A stretch of 64,000 nt of DNA from assembly GCA_965262485.1 (NCBI GenBank), contig OZ253540.1, forward strand, positions 558,001 to 622,000, written 5' to 3'. Shown one piece after another: positions 7,778 to 16,373 of the stretch; the stretch's first letter is position 1; each line of letters starts with the position of its first letter. Position numbers and translations under genes: made by a program. The DNA comes from Bin87 sp965262485. Lineage in GTDB: Bacteria; Chloroflexota; Dehalococcoidia; Lucifugimonadales; UBA3495. The notes beneath the pieces were generated by a model, which made no database searches, had not been told where the DNA came from, and saw only the letters and a program-made list of their open reading frames with translations.

Positions 7778-8821
7778 ATGAAAGAAATTCGTCCGATAAA
7801 TTGGACGGGCAGTCGTTTGGAATTGTTGGACCAAACCCGGCTACCTCACGAACAGGTAACGGTCAACATTAGCGATTATCGCGTGGCGGCTGCTGCCATA
7901 ACCGATATGCGCGTACGCGGCGCCCCGGCCATCGGCGTTGCCGCCGCCTATGCGATGGTACTGGCGGCGGCGGAGTTGCAGTCGCGAGAACGCGATCACT
8001 ACATTGGTTCGCTGCGTCAGGCAGGGTCACAAATTTCTGCCGCGCGGCCAACAGCCGTCAATCTGGGCTGGGCGGTGCGACGCATGTTGCGCGTTGCTGA
8101 AGCCGAACCCGATCCGGGCAGCATTTTGCCTAAACTGGAAGCGGAGGCGCGGCGAATCCAGGCCGAAGATGAAGAAATCAATCGGCGTATCGGAGAGCAT
8201 GGGCGTGTGCTGATGCCGCAAGATGGCGAGGGCGTGTTGACGCATTGCAACACTGGCGCGCTGGCGACCTCGGCTTTTGGCACTGCTTTGGGCGTGATTC
8301 GAGCCGGATGGGAAAATGGCGGCAGATTTCGGGTTTACAACACCGAGACGCGACCCTGGCTGCAGGGAGCGCGTCTCACATCATGGGAGTTTCAGCAGTT
8401 GGGTATTCCAGCGACGCTCATCGCTGATTCCGCTGCTGGGATGATGATGTTGAACGGTGATATAGCGTGCGTAATAACCGGCGCGGACCGGATTGCCGCC
8501 AACGGCGACACCGCAAATAAAATCGGCACCTATGCCCTGTCGGTTTTGGCTCATGAAAACGGCATCCCGTTTTATATTGCAGCGCCCACCAGCACTGTCG
8601 ATCTGTCGGTTACAGACGGTTCCGGCATCAAGATCGAACAAAGGCCGCAGCATGAAGTTACGTCTTTTGCCGGCGTGCCAACTGCTCCCGAGGGGACTGC
8701 TGCCTACAACCCCGCTTTTGACGTAACCCCCAACCGCTACATCACCGCCATCATCACCGAGCAAGCCGTTTGCCGCCCACCCTACGACGCCTCACTCCGC
8801 CAAGCCGTGGACGCTGCCTGA
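7778..8821 (+). CDS. mtnA: S-methyl-5-thioribose-1-phosphate isomerase
   Basis: The 347-residue enzyme converts methylthioribose-1-phosphate to the ribulose form in the methionine salvage pathway. Markers are 'DMRVRGAPAIGVAAAY' near residue 48, 'LTHCNTGALATSAFGTALG' near 157 with the active-site Cys, and 'ICVITGADRIAANGDTANKIGTY'-type sequence near 235-255 with the catalytic Asp. I start it at ATG 7778 ('MKEIRPINW') because that is where homology begins. The open frame extends upstream through the riboswitch platform to 7622, which is not coding. It is regulated by the SAM-I riboswitch and is first in a cluster with mtnP, ahcY and metK. Confidence 0.94.
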   Translation: MKEIRPINWTGSRLELLDQTRLPHEQVTVNISDYRVAAAAITDMRVRGAPAIGVAAAYAMVLAAAELQSRERDHYIGSLRQAGSQISAARPTAVNLGWAVRRMLRVAEAEPDPGSILPKLEAEARRIQAEDEEINRRIGEHGRVLMPQDGEGVLTHCNTGALATSAFGTALGVIRAGWENGGRFRVYNTETRPWLQGARLTSWEFQQLGIPATLIADSAAGMMMLNGDIACVITGADRIAANGDTANKIGTYALSVLAHENGIPFYIAAPTSTVDLSVTDGSGIKIEQRPQHEVTSFAGVPTAPEGTAAYNPAFDVTPNRYITAIITEQAVCRPPYDASLRQAVDAA

Positions 8822-8827
8822 CCATTA

Positions 8828-8878
8828 CCCCTCCCTTGATGGGAGAGGGCTAGAGCCTGCCCCGCACTTGATGCGGGG
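8828..8878. repeat. Pair of short hairpins after mtnA
   Basis: CCCCTCCC-ttgat-GGGAGAGGG (8828-8849) and CCCCGC-acttgat-GCGGGG (8860-8878) directly follow the mtnA stop. Both loops contain 'TTGAT'. This 'gggagagggctagag' kind of sequence is a commonly dispersed intergenic repeat. It may terminate mtnA transcription, though there is no T-run. Confidence 0.5.
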
Positions 8879-8904
8879 GTGAGGGTGAAAAACCGCTAAA
8901 CACT

Positions 8905-9217
8905 ATGACCAACCCATCTATCGAACCCCAGACCCGGCGGCGCAGCGCGCGCACCGGACTCACTGCCTACGATCCGGAGCGGGCCTGTCACGGCTACACG
9001 CTTTGTCAAACCAAACCGGCCTGCTGTCATTGCGAGGAGCGCAGCGACGTGGCAATCCCGTTGCCTGTGCCTACCGTCATTGCGCTACCTCATCGAGATT
9101 GCCACGCTGCGCTCGCAATGACAGATTAAAGTGGGTACGCGTGAGGCTGGACACATGGCGAACAGCGTATTTCGCGCTACACATTACTTACCCGAGGACA
9201 TCCGCCAACTGAGCTGA
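8905..9217 (+). pseudogene. Remnant of an arylsulfotransferase (ASST)-like gene split by a repeat
   Basis: From ATG 8905 about 30 codons read '...RTGLTAYDPERACHGYTL', which resembles the start of bacterial arylsulfotransferase-like proteins ('TG.t.YDPe.Ay.GyTLf'). The frame then enters a family A repeat (8989-9145). Beyond it a short frame ending at TGA 9217 reads 'NSVFRATHYLPEDIRQLS', similar to the C-terminal end of the same family ('gnsVfRAyRY.pd'). The central 400-odd residues are missing. The repeat thus seems to sit where most of the gene was lost. The family match is from short motifs only, so confidence is moderate. Confidence 0.45.
8989..9145. repeat. Family A palindromic repeat, copy 1
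   Basis: The left end CACGGCTACACGCTTTGTC is a degenerate form of the family end, then comes TGTCATTGCGAGGAGCGCAG (9025-9044). The inverted core returns at 9103-9125 (GCGCTCGCAATGACAG), and AAAGTGGGTACGCGTGAG closes at 9145. The centre differs from copies 3-5. Confidence 0.8.
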
Positions 9218-9275
9218 ACCACCACCTGGCAAGAACTCGCGTTCAGAAAACGCACCCGTAAGGAATCAACCCTCA

Positions 9276-10154
9276 ATGCCCAATCACCCCCAGGCAGAAA
9301 TAGCAATCATCGGCGGCAGCGGTCTCTATGAGATCCAGGGGTTTAATGAATCCGCCGTCGTTGACATCGACACGCCGTACGGTAAGCCCAGCGACTTCAT
9401 AACCGTGGGTGAGTTGCTGGACGTGCCGGTAGCATTCCTGCCGCGCCACGGAAGAGGCCATCGAGTGAGTCCAACCGAGCTACCGTTCAGGGCCAATATC
9501 TATGCGTTGAAAATGCTGGGCGTAAAACAGATAGTGTCAGTGAGCGCGGTTGGCAGCCTCCAGGCGAGGTTTCAACCGCAACACCTGGTGGTGCCCGATC
9601 AACTCATCGATCGTACCCGTTTTCGCGACAGCACTTTTTTCGAGGGCGGCGTGGTGGCTCACATTACGTTTGCAGATCCTTTCTGTCCGGCCGTGAGCAA
9701 CGCCATCGCGGTGGGTGGGGATGGGCAGGGCATTCCTACGCATCAGGGTGCGACGCTGGTGGTGATGGAAGGCCCGGCGTTTTCAACCAAGGCCGAATCC
9801 GAAATGTACCGGGCCTGGGGCGGCGACTTGATCGGAATGACCGCGTTACCAGAAGCCAAGCTGGCCCGCGAAGCAGAAATGTGCTACGGAACCATGGCCT
9901 GGGTAACCGACTATGACTGCTGGCATCCCGACCACGACGCGGTGACGGTGGACATGGTAGTGGAAAACCTGATTGCCAACATCGCCAACAGCCGGATTAT
10001 TCTCCGCCACATCGTGCCGGCCCTGGCGCAACTCGGCCCGTGCGAGTGCCAAACTGCATTGGCCAACGCCATCATTACTGACAAAAACCATATCTCCGAC
10101 GAGGCACGCCGGCGCCTGGAACCCATCGCCGGCAAGTATCTGAACCTGCGTTAA
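9276..10154 (+). CDS. mtnP: S-methyl-5'-thioadenosine phosphorylase
   Basis: The 292-residue product cleaves methylthioadenosine with phosphate to adenine and methylthioribose-1-phosphate, the substrate of MtnA. Family features are 'IIGGSGLYEIQGF' at the N-terminus, 'LPRHGRGHRVSPTELPFRAN' near residue 55 (phosphate and base contacts), 'VSVSAVGSL' and 'VVMEGPAFSTKAES' near 165, and 'IGMTALPEAKLAREAEMCY' near 190. Asp residues follow in 'WVTDYDCWH'. It belongs to the MTAP type of the PNP superfamily. It lies in the SAM-cycle cluster, after mtnA but separated by 450 nt of repeat and pseudogene, so it may have its own promoter. Confidence 0.94.
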   Translation: MPNHPQAEIAIIGGSGLYEIQGFNESAVVDIDTPYGKPSDFITVGELLDVPVAFLPRHGRGHRVSPTELPFRANIYALKMLGVKQIVSVSAVGSLQARFQPQHLVVPDQLIDRTRFRDSTFFEGGVVAHITFADPFCPAVSNAIAVGGDGQGIPTHQGATLVVMEGPAFSTKAESEMYRAWGGDLIGMTALPEAKLAREAEMCYGTMAWVTDYDCWHPDHDAVTVDMVVENLIANIANSRIILRHIVPALAQLGPCECQTALANAIITDKNHISDEARRRLEPIAGKYLNLR

Positions 10155-10211
10155 CCACAACACATCGCAACTTGCGATCATCACTCGCGAATCACTAAGG
10201 AGGCAATCAAC

Positions 10212-10571
10212 ATGCCACGACAGATGCCCGGGGAACCCTACTCTCGGGTGGATTCCGTAGAGGCGCGCCAAATGGTTGAAACAAACCCCGAGGGCATAGT
10301 TGTCATAGACGTGCGGCGGGACGACGAGTGGGTTACGGGACACGCCACCGGCGCCGTCCACATCCCGGTGGACGATCTGCCCGGCAGGATGGACGAGGTT
10401 CCCGAAGACAAGGCCATTTTGTTCATCTGCGCGGCTGGGGTGCGCAGCGGCCTGGCCTGTGAACTGGCGGCCGCAATGGGCTACGACTCCGAAATGCTCT
10501 ACAACATTGAAGATGGCACGCCATCGTGGATCGCAGCCGGCAATCCCACGTCGTACGGCAACGAACCCTAA
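10212..10571 (+). CDS. Single-domain rhodanese-like protein
   Basis: The 119-residue protein has one rhodanese domain: 'VVIDVRRDDEWVTGHATGAVHIPVDDL' pattern at residues 30-56 and the active-site loop 'FICAAGVRSG' with Cys at about residue 75. Such domains transfer sulfane sulfur as a Cys persulfide; the acceptor is not evident. AAGGAGGCAATCAAC before the ATG is a strong ribosome-binding site. It sits 57 nt after mtnP and 56 nt before ahcY, so it is probably cotranscribed. A link to sulfur flow in the methionine cycle is inference. Confidence 0.88.
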   Translation: MPRQMPGEPYSRVDSVEARQMVETNPEGIVVIDVRRDDEWVTGHATGAVHIPVDDLPGRMDEVPEDKAILFICAAGVRSGLACELAAAMGYDSEMLYNIEDGTPSWIAAGNPTSYGNEP

Positions 10572-10627
10572 ACCCATTAATTCCACAACCCGATTGAAAC
10601 TCGGTAGAACAGAAGAGGTACAGAAAC

Positions 10628-11899
10628 TTGCTTGAACAGAAAACGAAAGGCGATGTAAAAGACTTATCGCTGGCTTCCGCTGGCGTTGACCGCATCAAAT
10701 GGGCTGGCCGCGAGATGCCGGTTGTCAATCGAATCGCAGAACGATTCAGTCGGGAAAAACCCTTTGAGGGTATCCGCATGGCGGCCTGCCTGCACGTAAC
10801 AACCGAGACCGCCAACCTGGCTATCGCTTTGAAAGAGGGCGGCGCCGACCTGGTGGTTTGTGCCAGCAACCCGTTGAGCACACAAGACGAAACCGCCGCC
10901 GCGCTGGTGCAGGAATATGGTATTCCTACCTACGCCATCAAAGGCGAAGACAACGACACTTACTATCGGCACATTAACGCCGCGTTAGATCATGCTCCAA
11001 TGGTTACCATGGATGATGGAGCCGACCTGGTGGGTATTTTGCACCGGGAACGCAGCGACCTTCTGTCCAATGTGCTGGCGGGTACTGAAGAGACCACCAC
11101 CGGAGTGGTGCGCCTCACCGCCATGGCTGCGGATGGGAAACTAAAGTATCCCATCATTGCGGTCAATGAGGCTGAGACGAAGCACTTTTTCGACAACCGC
11201 TATGGCACGGGCCAAAGCACGCTGGACGGCATTACTCGATCCACCAACATCTTGTGGGCGGGCCGTCGAGTGGTAGTCTGCGGGTACGGCTGGTGTGGCC
11301 GGGGCGTTGCATCGCGAGCCAGCGGGCTCGGCGCACAGGTAATCGTTACCGAAGTGAACCCGGTCCGGGCGCTGGAAGCAGTCATGGATGGATTCCAGGT
11401 AATGACCGGTTTGGAAGCGGCCCAACAAGGCGAGGTTTTCATCACGGTATCGGGTGGTTGGCACGTTATCGGCGCCGATCATTTTGCGGTAATGCGGGAC
11501 GGGGCCATCGTCGCCAACAGCGGGCACTTCAACGTTGAAATCGACATCCCGGCGTTGGTGGACGCCTCGGTGAGCCGCCGGGAAGTTCGGCCATTCGTAG
11601 AGGAATTCGTTACTGCCGACGGCCGGCGAATCCACCTGTTGGGAGAAGGCCGGCTGATAAACCTCGCCGCCGCAGAGGGTCACCCCTCGGCGGTGATGGA
11701 TATGAGCTTCGCCAATCAGGCGCTGAGCTGCGAATATCTGGTCAAAAACCATTCCAATCTCGCCTCGGGGGTTCATATCGTGCCCAGGGAGATTGACGCA
11801 GAGGTAGGCCGTCTCAAGCTGGAGACGATGGGGATTCGCATTGACACACTGAGTGCGGAACAAACCGCCTACAACGAGAGCTGGGAAGAAGGCACGTAG
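10628..11899 (+). CDS. ahcY: Adenosylhomocysteinase
   Basis: The 423-residue enzyme splits S-adenosylhomocysteine into adenosine and homocysteine, regenerating homocysteine after SAM-dependent methylation. It starts at TTG 10628 behind AGAGGT. Visible motifs are 'AACLHVTTETANLA' near residue 55, 'MDDGADLV' near 128, 'EETTTGVVRL' near 155, 'NEAETKHFFDNRYGTGQS' near 185, and the NAD-binding 'VVCGYGWCGRGVA'. The C-terminus ends '...YNESWEEGT', the archaeal/thermophile-like ending rather than the KPDHYRY tail of eukaryote-like enzymes. metK follows 52 nt later. Confidence 0.94.
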   Translation: MLEQKTKGDVKDLSLASAGVDRIKWAGREMPVVNRIAERFSREKPFEGIRMAACLHVTTETANLAIALKEGGADLVVCASNPLSTQDETAAALVQEYGIPTYAIKGEDNDTYYRHINAALDHAPMVTMDDGADLVGILHRERSDLLSNVLAGTEETTTGVVRLTAMAADGKLKYPIIAVNEAETKHFFDNRYGTGQSTLDGITRSTNILWAGRRVVVCGYGWCGRGVASRASGLGAQVIVTEVNPVRALEAVMDGFQVMTGLEAAQQGEVFITVSGGWHVIGADHFAVMRDGAIVANSGHFNVEIDIPALVDASVSRREVRPFVEEFVTADGRRIHLLGEGRLINLAAAEGHPSAVMDMSFANQALSCEYLVKNHSNLASGVHIVPREIDAEVGRLKLETMGIRIDTLSAEQTAYNESWEEGT

Positions 11900-11951
11900 C
11901 CGCCGCACATATCTCAGTTGACCAAAGATTGGATCAGGGAGGAAATGACCT

Positions 11952-13193
11952 ATGCCAATACAGTTTATGACTTCGCCCAAATACCTGCTCACCTCTGAGT
12001 CGGTAACTGAAGGGCACCCGGATAAGCTCTGCGACCAGATTTCGGACGCTGTACTGGACGCTGCCCTTGCTGGCGACGCGGGAAGCCGGGTTGCCTGCGA
12101 AACGGTTGCCACCAAGAACCTGGTGATGGTTACCGGTGAAATTACCACCGCGTCAGATCTGGACTTCAATGCTATTGCCCGCCGGGTGATGTTGGAAATC
12201 GGGTATACCGACGTTAAATACGGGATAGACGGTAATTCTTGTGGCGTAGTGGCCCACGTGAGTCAGCAATCTCCAGACATCAGTAGCGGAGTAACCACTT
12301 CGCTGGAGCACCGGGGAGACGGCGCTGCCGATGCTCGTCGGGCCACCGGCGCTGGCGACCAGGGCATGATGGTAGGATTCGCCTGCAACGAGACTGACGG
12401 CCTGATGCCTTTGACGGTTGACCTATCCCATCGCCTGGTGGAACGGCTGGCGGCGGTCCGCAAGAACGGCACGCTCCCTTACCTGGGCCCGGACGGAAAA
12501 TCGCAGGTAACGGTGGAATATCGTTTCGGTAAGCCTCACCGGGTGGATGCTGTTGTGATCAGCACACACCACGAAGACCAGCCGGACCGAGCGGCCTTTC
12601 AGGAAAAGATTCGCCGTGACATTATCGAGAACGTAATCATACCCGTGGTGCCGGCTCATCTGCTGGACGACGAGACCAAGTATTACGTCAACCCCAGTGG
12701 ATGGTTCGTCGTCGGTGGTCCGCAGGGAGACACCGGCCTGACCGGACGCAAGATTCTGGTGGATACTTACGGCGGAATCGCGCGCCACGGTGGTGGTGCG
12801 TTTTCGGGTAAGGACCCCACCAAAGTCGACCGTTCGGGCGCCTACGCGGCTCGATACGTAGCCAAGAATCTGGTTGCCGCCGGTCTCGCCGACCGGGTGG
12901 AAGTTATCGTGTCCTACGCCATCGGCGTGGCCGAGCCGATTTCCGTGTCGGTGGAAACGTTTGATACTAACCACCTGCCCAACGAGCGCATCGAGCAACT
13001 GGTAACGGAACATTTCGACCTGCGTCCCGGCGCCATTATCGAAGACCTGAACCTGCGCCGCCCCATGTATCGCCAGACTGCTGCCTACGGACACTTTGGT
13101 CGCAGCGACCTGGACTTGCCCTGGGAACAGATCGACAAAGCCGAGGCCCTCAAACAGGCTGCCGGAGCATTCGCCGCCATCACAGGCGATTAG
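11952..13193 (+). CDS. metK: S-adenosylmethionine synthase
   Basis: The 413-residue enzyme makes SAM from methionine and ATP. It shows 'SVTEGHPDKLCDQISDAVLD' near residue 17 (ATP and metal site), 'GAGDQGMMVGFACNET' near 135, and 'GGGAFSGKDPTKVDRSGAY' near 278. It closes the SAM-cycle cluster and is followed by an intrinsic terminator at 13228. No second S-box lies directly upstream, so direct riboswitch control would need readthrough from 7459. Confidence 0.96.
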   Translation: MPIQFMTSPKYLLTSESVTEGHPDKLCDQISDAVLDAALAGDAGSRVACETVATKNLVMVTGEITTASDLDFNAIARRVMLEIGYTDVKYGIDGNSCGVVAHVSQQSPDISSGVTTSLEHRGDGAADARRATGAGDQGMMVGFACNETDGLMPLTVDLSHRLVERLAAVRKNGTLPYLGPDGKSQVTVEYRFGKPHRVDAVVISTHHEDQPDRAAFQEKIRRDIIENVIIPVVPAHLLDDETKYYVNPSGWFVVGGPQGDTGLTGRKILVDTYGGIARHGGGAFSGKDPTKVDRSGAYAARYVAKNLVAAGLADRVEVIVSYAIGVAEPISVSVETFDTNHLPNERIEQLVTEHFDLRPGAIIEDLNLRRPMYRQTAAYGHFGRSDLDLPWEQIDKAEALKQAAGAFAAITGD

Positions 13194-13227
13194 CGCGCCC
13201 AGGAGCGCGAATCCGCGGCAATCTCTC

Positions 13228-13259
13228 AATCCCTCTCCAACAGGAGGGGGATTTTCTTT
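13228..13259 (+). terminator. metK terminator
   Basis: AATCCCTCTCC (13228-13238) pairs with GGAGGGGGATT (13243-13253) across an AACA loop, an 11-bp stem with one G-T pair, followed by TTCTTT. Confidence 0.85.
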
Positions 13260-13281
13260 GGGTTGAGAAAACTGAAAAACT

Positions 13282-13376
13282 TGTCATTGCGAGCGGAGCG
13301 CGGCAATCTCGTCGCTGAAACCGTCGCCGTTGCTGCAACGGGATTGCCACGTCGCTACGCTCCTCGCAATGACAGA
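13282..13376. repeat. Family A palindromic repeat, copy 2 (core only)
   Basis: TGTCATTGCGAGCGGAGCG begins at 13282 and its inverted partner CTACGCTCCTCGCAATGACA ends near 13374. The outer CTCACGCGTACCC ends found on other copies are absent. It lies between the metK terminator and the phosphohexomutase promoter. Confidence 0.75.
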
Positions 13377-13405
13377 AGGCAGGGACTGGAGTTTCGGGAT
13401 TTTCT

Positions 13406-13433
13406 TTGGGTCGCCAACCTGCGGTGATAGAAT
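13406..13433 (+). promoter_or_regulatory. Promoter of phosphohexomutase gene, probably leaderless
   Basis: TTGGGT (13406-13411), 16 nt, then TAGAAT (13428-13433). The ATG at 13440 is only 6 nt beyond the -10 box, so the transcript likely begins at or beside the start codon. No Shine-Dalgarno is visible. Confidence 0.5.
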
Positions 13434-13439
13434 TAGCCC

Positions 13440-14852
13440 ATGGCTGATAGCATTAAGTTTGGGACTGACGGTTGGCGGGGAATCATTGCCGACGATTTTA
13501 CCTTCGCCAATGTCGCCCGATGCGCTCAGGGTCTTACCGATTACCTGCGGATTCAGAACACGGCGGGCGCCGGGTTGGTTATCGGATACGATACACGATT
13601 CGCGTCCCGGGAGTTCGCTGAGACTGTTGCATCGGTGATGGCCGGAAACGGCATATCCGTCTATTTGTGCCAGAACCCGGTGCCGACTCCGGTAGTTAGC
13701 CACCAGGTGGTTTACCGGCAAGCCGCCGGCGGCGTGGTGATCACGGCCAGCCACAATCCGGGAAACTGGAACGGTTTCAAGTTCAAGTCCGAGCAGGGGG
13801 GCAGCGCCAGCCAGGAAGTTACCGACATCCTGGAACTGTGCATCGACTCGGCGGGTTCGCCGAAAGCGCTTACCATGTCTCAGGCACGGGCAGGTGGTCT
13901 GGTGGTTGACGTGGACCCGACGCCGGCGTACCGGGACTCGGTCGCCGGATTGATCAACCTGGAGGCCATTCGGTCCGCCGGCCTGCACATCATGGCAGAT
14001 TCCATGCACGGAGCCGGAGCGGGTTACTTTGCAAGTCTGTTGCAGGGGGGGGCCAGCCGCGTCACCGAATTGAGGCCCGAGCGGAACCCGGCGTTTCCAG
14101 GCATGGCGCAACCTGAACCGATTGGTCACAACCTGATTGATCTGTGCAGCCGGGTGCCTGCCGAGGGTGCGTCGGTGGGTTTGGCGCTGGACGGGGATGC
14201 CGACCGGATTGGTTTGGTGGATGAACACGGGCGGTTTGTCAGTACGCTGGAGGTGTTTTCGCTGCTGGCGTTGTACTTGCTGGAACGCGGAGAGCGGGGC
14301 GGGTTGATAAAAGGGGTAACCGCGTCCGTGATGTTGAACAAGCTTGCCGACAACTACTGCGTCCCGATAGTTGAGCTACCGGTGGGTTTCAAAAACATCG
14401 GGCCACGGTTCCTCGCCGACAACGCTTTGCTGGGTGGCGAGGAAAGTGGCGGCTACGCATTCAGAGGCCATATTCCGGAGCGAGACGGTATCCTCAGCGG
14501 CTTATTCTTGTTGGAATACATGGCCACCGCCGGGCTTTCGGCGTCGGGGATGGTGGAGCGATTGTTCGACTTGGTCGGCGAACACCACTATTTCAGGCGA
14601 GATATTGGCTTCGACGCTGCACAACGAGGGGATATCGCTGAGCGGCTGAGCGATGCGACATTGACTCAGTTGGCGGGGATGCCCATCCGTGAAGTTGACG
14701 ACATTGACGGCCGGCGGTGGATGCTTGACGTGGGATGGGTGGCGGCCCGTTTTTCGGGCACCGAACCCCTACTGCGGATTTATTGCGAGGCAACTACACC
14801 TGATAACGTTAAGCGATTGCTGGACGCTATGCAGGCTCACCTCGGCGTTTAG
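13440..14852 (+). CDS. Phosphoglucomutase/phosphomannomutase
   Basis: The 470-residue enzyme interconverts hexose-6- and hexose-1-phosphates. The four expected loops are present: phosphoserine 'VITASHNPGNWNGFKFKS' near residue 100, metal loop 'DGDADRIGLVD' near 250, sugar loop 'GGEESGGYAF' near 334, and phosphate-binding 'RFSGTEPLLRIY' near 440. Substrate (glucose, mannose or glucosamine) cannot be fixed from sequence. Its ATG is 6 nt from a -10 box. An RDD gene follows after 12 nt, so the two are likely cotranscribed. Confidence 0.92.
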   Translation: MADSIKFGTDGWRGIIADDFTFANVARCAQGLTDYLRIQNTAGAGLVIGYDTRFASREFAETVASVMAGNGISVYLCQNPVPTPVVSHQVVYRQAAGGVVITASHNPGNWNGFKFKSEQGGSASQEVTDILELCIDSAGSPKALTMSQARAGGLVVDVDPTPAYRDSVAGLINLEAIRSAGLHIMADSMHGAGAGYFASLLQGGASRVTELRPERNPAFPGMAQPEPIGHNLIDLCSRVPAEGASVGLALDGDADRIGLVDEHGRFVSTLEVFSLLALYLLERGERGGLIKGVTASVMLNKLADNYCVPIVELPVGFKNIGPRFLADNALLGGEESGGYAFRGHIPERDGILSGLFLLEYMATAGLSASGMVERLFDLVGEHHYFRRDIGFDAAQRGDIAERLSDATLTQLAGMPIREVDDIDGRRWMLDVGWVAARFSGTEPLLRIYCEATTPDNVKRLLDAMQAHLGV

Positions 14853-14864
14853 GAGGGCAGGACG

Positions 14865-15200
14865 ATGGAATCAGCGACGCCGCTACGGCGGTTGATGGCG
14901 TATTTACTCGATGCGGCGCTGTTCTTTCTAACTCTAATCGTTGGTTATATCATCTGGTGGCTGATTGTTCTGAGGCGGGGCCAAACGCCCGGTAAGCAGC
15001 TGCTGGGGATCCGCGCGATGCATCGAACCGGCGAACCGGCTGGCTGGTTGATAACATTTGCGAGAGAAGTCGTGAAGAGCGTGGCCCACGCATTCGGCCC
15101 AATCGGGTTTTTAGCCGATGCAATACTCCTTGTGATAGATGCGGCGGAGCACCGGTCGTTAGCGGACAGAGTGGCCGATACGGTGGTAGTGCGTAATTGA
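14865..15200 (+). CDS. RDD-family small membrane protein
   Basis: The 111-residue product has an Arg-rich first segment ('RRLMAYLLDAALFF') with the R and D of the RDD family. Two to three membrane spans follow, then 'QTPGKQLLGIRA' and a final 'SLADRVADTVVV', which is the family's closing motif. It is shorter than most RDD proteins because the first loop is reduced. RDD proteins are of unknown or transport-related function. It lies 12 nt after the phosphohexomutase and is probably in the same transcript. AGGAGGGCAGGACG gives a strong ribosome-binding site. Confidence 0.75.
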   Translation: MESATPLRRLMAYLLDAALFFLTLIVGYIIWWLIVLRRGQTPGKQLLGIRAMHRTGEPAGWLITFAREVVKSVAHAFGPIGFLADAILLVIDAAEHRSLADRVADTVVVRN

Positions 15201-15318
15201 TACTCCAAAATCCGGGCAATGCAATCCATCACGTAACGACGGGCGTAAGATAGTTTGCCCAGGCAAGTGTTGATGCCGAATTCGTGGACAGGATACTCGG
15301 GAGCAATAGAGGCCGCCT

Positions 15319-16308
15319 ATGACAACGCCCGCAAATATCCCCAGCTCTGAAGCCCCTCACGCGGGGTTTTGGGAGCGCATACCGATTAACCGCAGCGTGA
15401 TGATCGCGATCGGCGTTGCCGTCATCGCTTACGCGATTGCCATAGTCGGAGCGTTGGTGTTGCGCAACGCATCCGGTATTGATGGCGTCAACCGCTTCGT
15501 TGAATCTTTATCGGGATCCGCTGGCACCGGCATCCGTGGTTTGGGCCTTAAGTTGGGATTTGCCTACGCTGCGGGAGCGGTATCCGCCGTGAACCCCTGT
15601 GGTTTCGCCATGTTGCCCGCCTATCTGGGTCTGTACGTCAGCGGACGGGACCAGGAACACAACCGCCGCTTCCAATTCTCCACGGTGGCCGGATCGGTCA
15701 AGGCCGGTTTACTGGTAACCCAGTCCGTGTCGTTTTCGTTGCTGATAGCGCGGGCGATCATGATTGGCCTGTCGGTATCGGTGGGTTTCGTACTGCTCTT
15801 TGGAGTGGCCGGTATCATCTTGGGATTTGGTTCCAAGGCGATCGTAATATCGGCATTGCCATACGTTGGCCTGGCGGTTGGTGTGCTGCTGGTGGGTGCC
15901 GGAGCATTCATGGCGGCCGGTGGCAAAATCTATACGAGCCTGGCACAGCGCGCGGCCTCCCGGGTTGGCAATCCGAGCCAATTGAATGTGGGCGGATACG
16001 TGCTGTTTGGGGTGAGCTACGGATTAGCCTCGCTGAGTTGTACCCTGCCGGTATTCCTGGCCGTGTTGGGAGTCGGAGCGGGATTATCATCGGGTTGGGT
16101 GGATACTATCAGCCAATTTGTACTCTACGCAGTGGGAATGGGCAGCGTGATCCTGGCGCTGACCCTGGGAATGGCGGTGGCCCGCACGGTGCTGGTGCGT
16201 TGGCTGCGAAAGGTGTTGCCCTACGTGGGAATCGTGGGAGCCTGGCTGATGGTGGTTGCCGGCACTTACATCGTGTTCTACTGGCTGACCTTGGGCGACC
16301 TGTTGTGA
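15319..16308 (+). CDS. CcdA/DsbD-like cytochrome c biogenesis membrane protein
   Basis: The 329-residue protein has seven or more hydrophobic spans. Two membrane-embedded Cys motifs, 'SAVNPCGFAMLPAYLGLY' near residue 95 and 'SLSCTLPVFLAVLG' near 240, correspond to the paired CcdA Cys-Pro motifs. CcdA-type proteins carry reducing equivalents from cytoplasmic thioredoxin to outside partners in haem attachment or disulfide reduction. A GDxxG-like linker and an extra N-terminal anchor precede the core. It may serve cytochromes such as the lipoprotein at 53069; that link is inference. It ends against a hairpin terminator facing rpsI. Confidence 0.8.
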   Translation: MTTPANIPSSEAPHAGFWERIPINRSVMIAIGVAVIAYAIAIVGALVLRNASGIDGVNRFVESLSGSAGTGIRGLGLKLGFAYAAGAVSAVNPCGFAMLPAYLGLYVSGRDQEHNRRFQFSTVAGSVKAGLLVTQSVSFSLLIARAIMIGLSVSVGFVLLFGVAGIILGFGSKAIVISALPYVGLAVGVLLVGAGAFMAAGGKIYTSLAQRAASRVGNPSQLNVGGYVLFGVSYGLASLSCTLPVFLAVLGVGAGLSSGWVDTISQFVLYAVGMGSVILALTLGMAVARTVLVRWLRKVLPYVGIVGAWLMVVAGTYIVFYWLTLGDLL

Positions 16309-16315
16309 AGCAACA

Positions 16316-16347
16316 GCAAACCCCTCGCTGAAAAGCGAGGGGTTTGC
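16316..16347. terminator. Bidirectional terminator between ccdA-like gene and rpsI
   Basis: A perfect 14-bp stem, GCAAACCCCTCGCT (16316-16329) with AGCGAGGGGTTTGC (16334-16347), is capped by GAAA. It lies between convergent genes and can serve both; T-runs are short. Confidence 0.8.
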
Positions 16348-16373
16348 ATCACGAGTCTTGCGCCGGAATGGTG

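Noticed and set aside
8997..9130. Repeated TCATTGCGAG units as a possible CRISPR array
   Set aside because: Units are inverted, not direct, spacing is irregular and there are no uniform spacers or cas genes.
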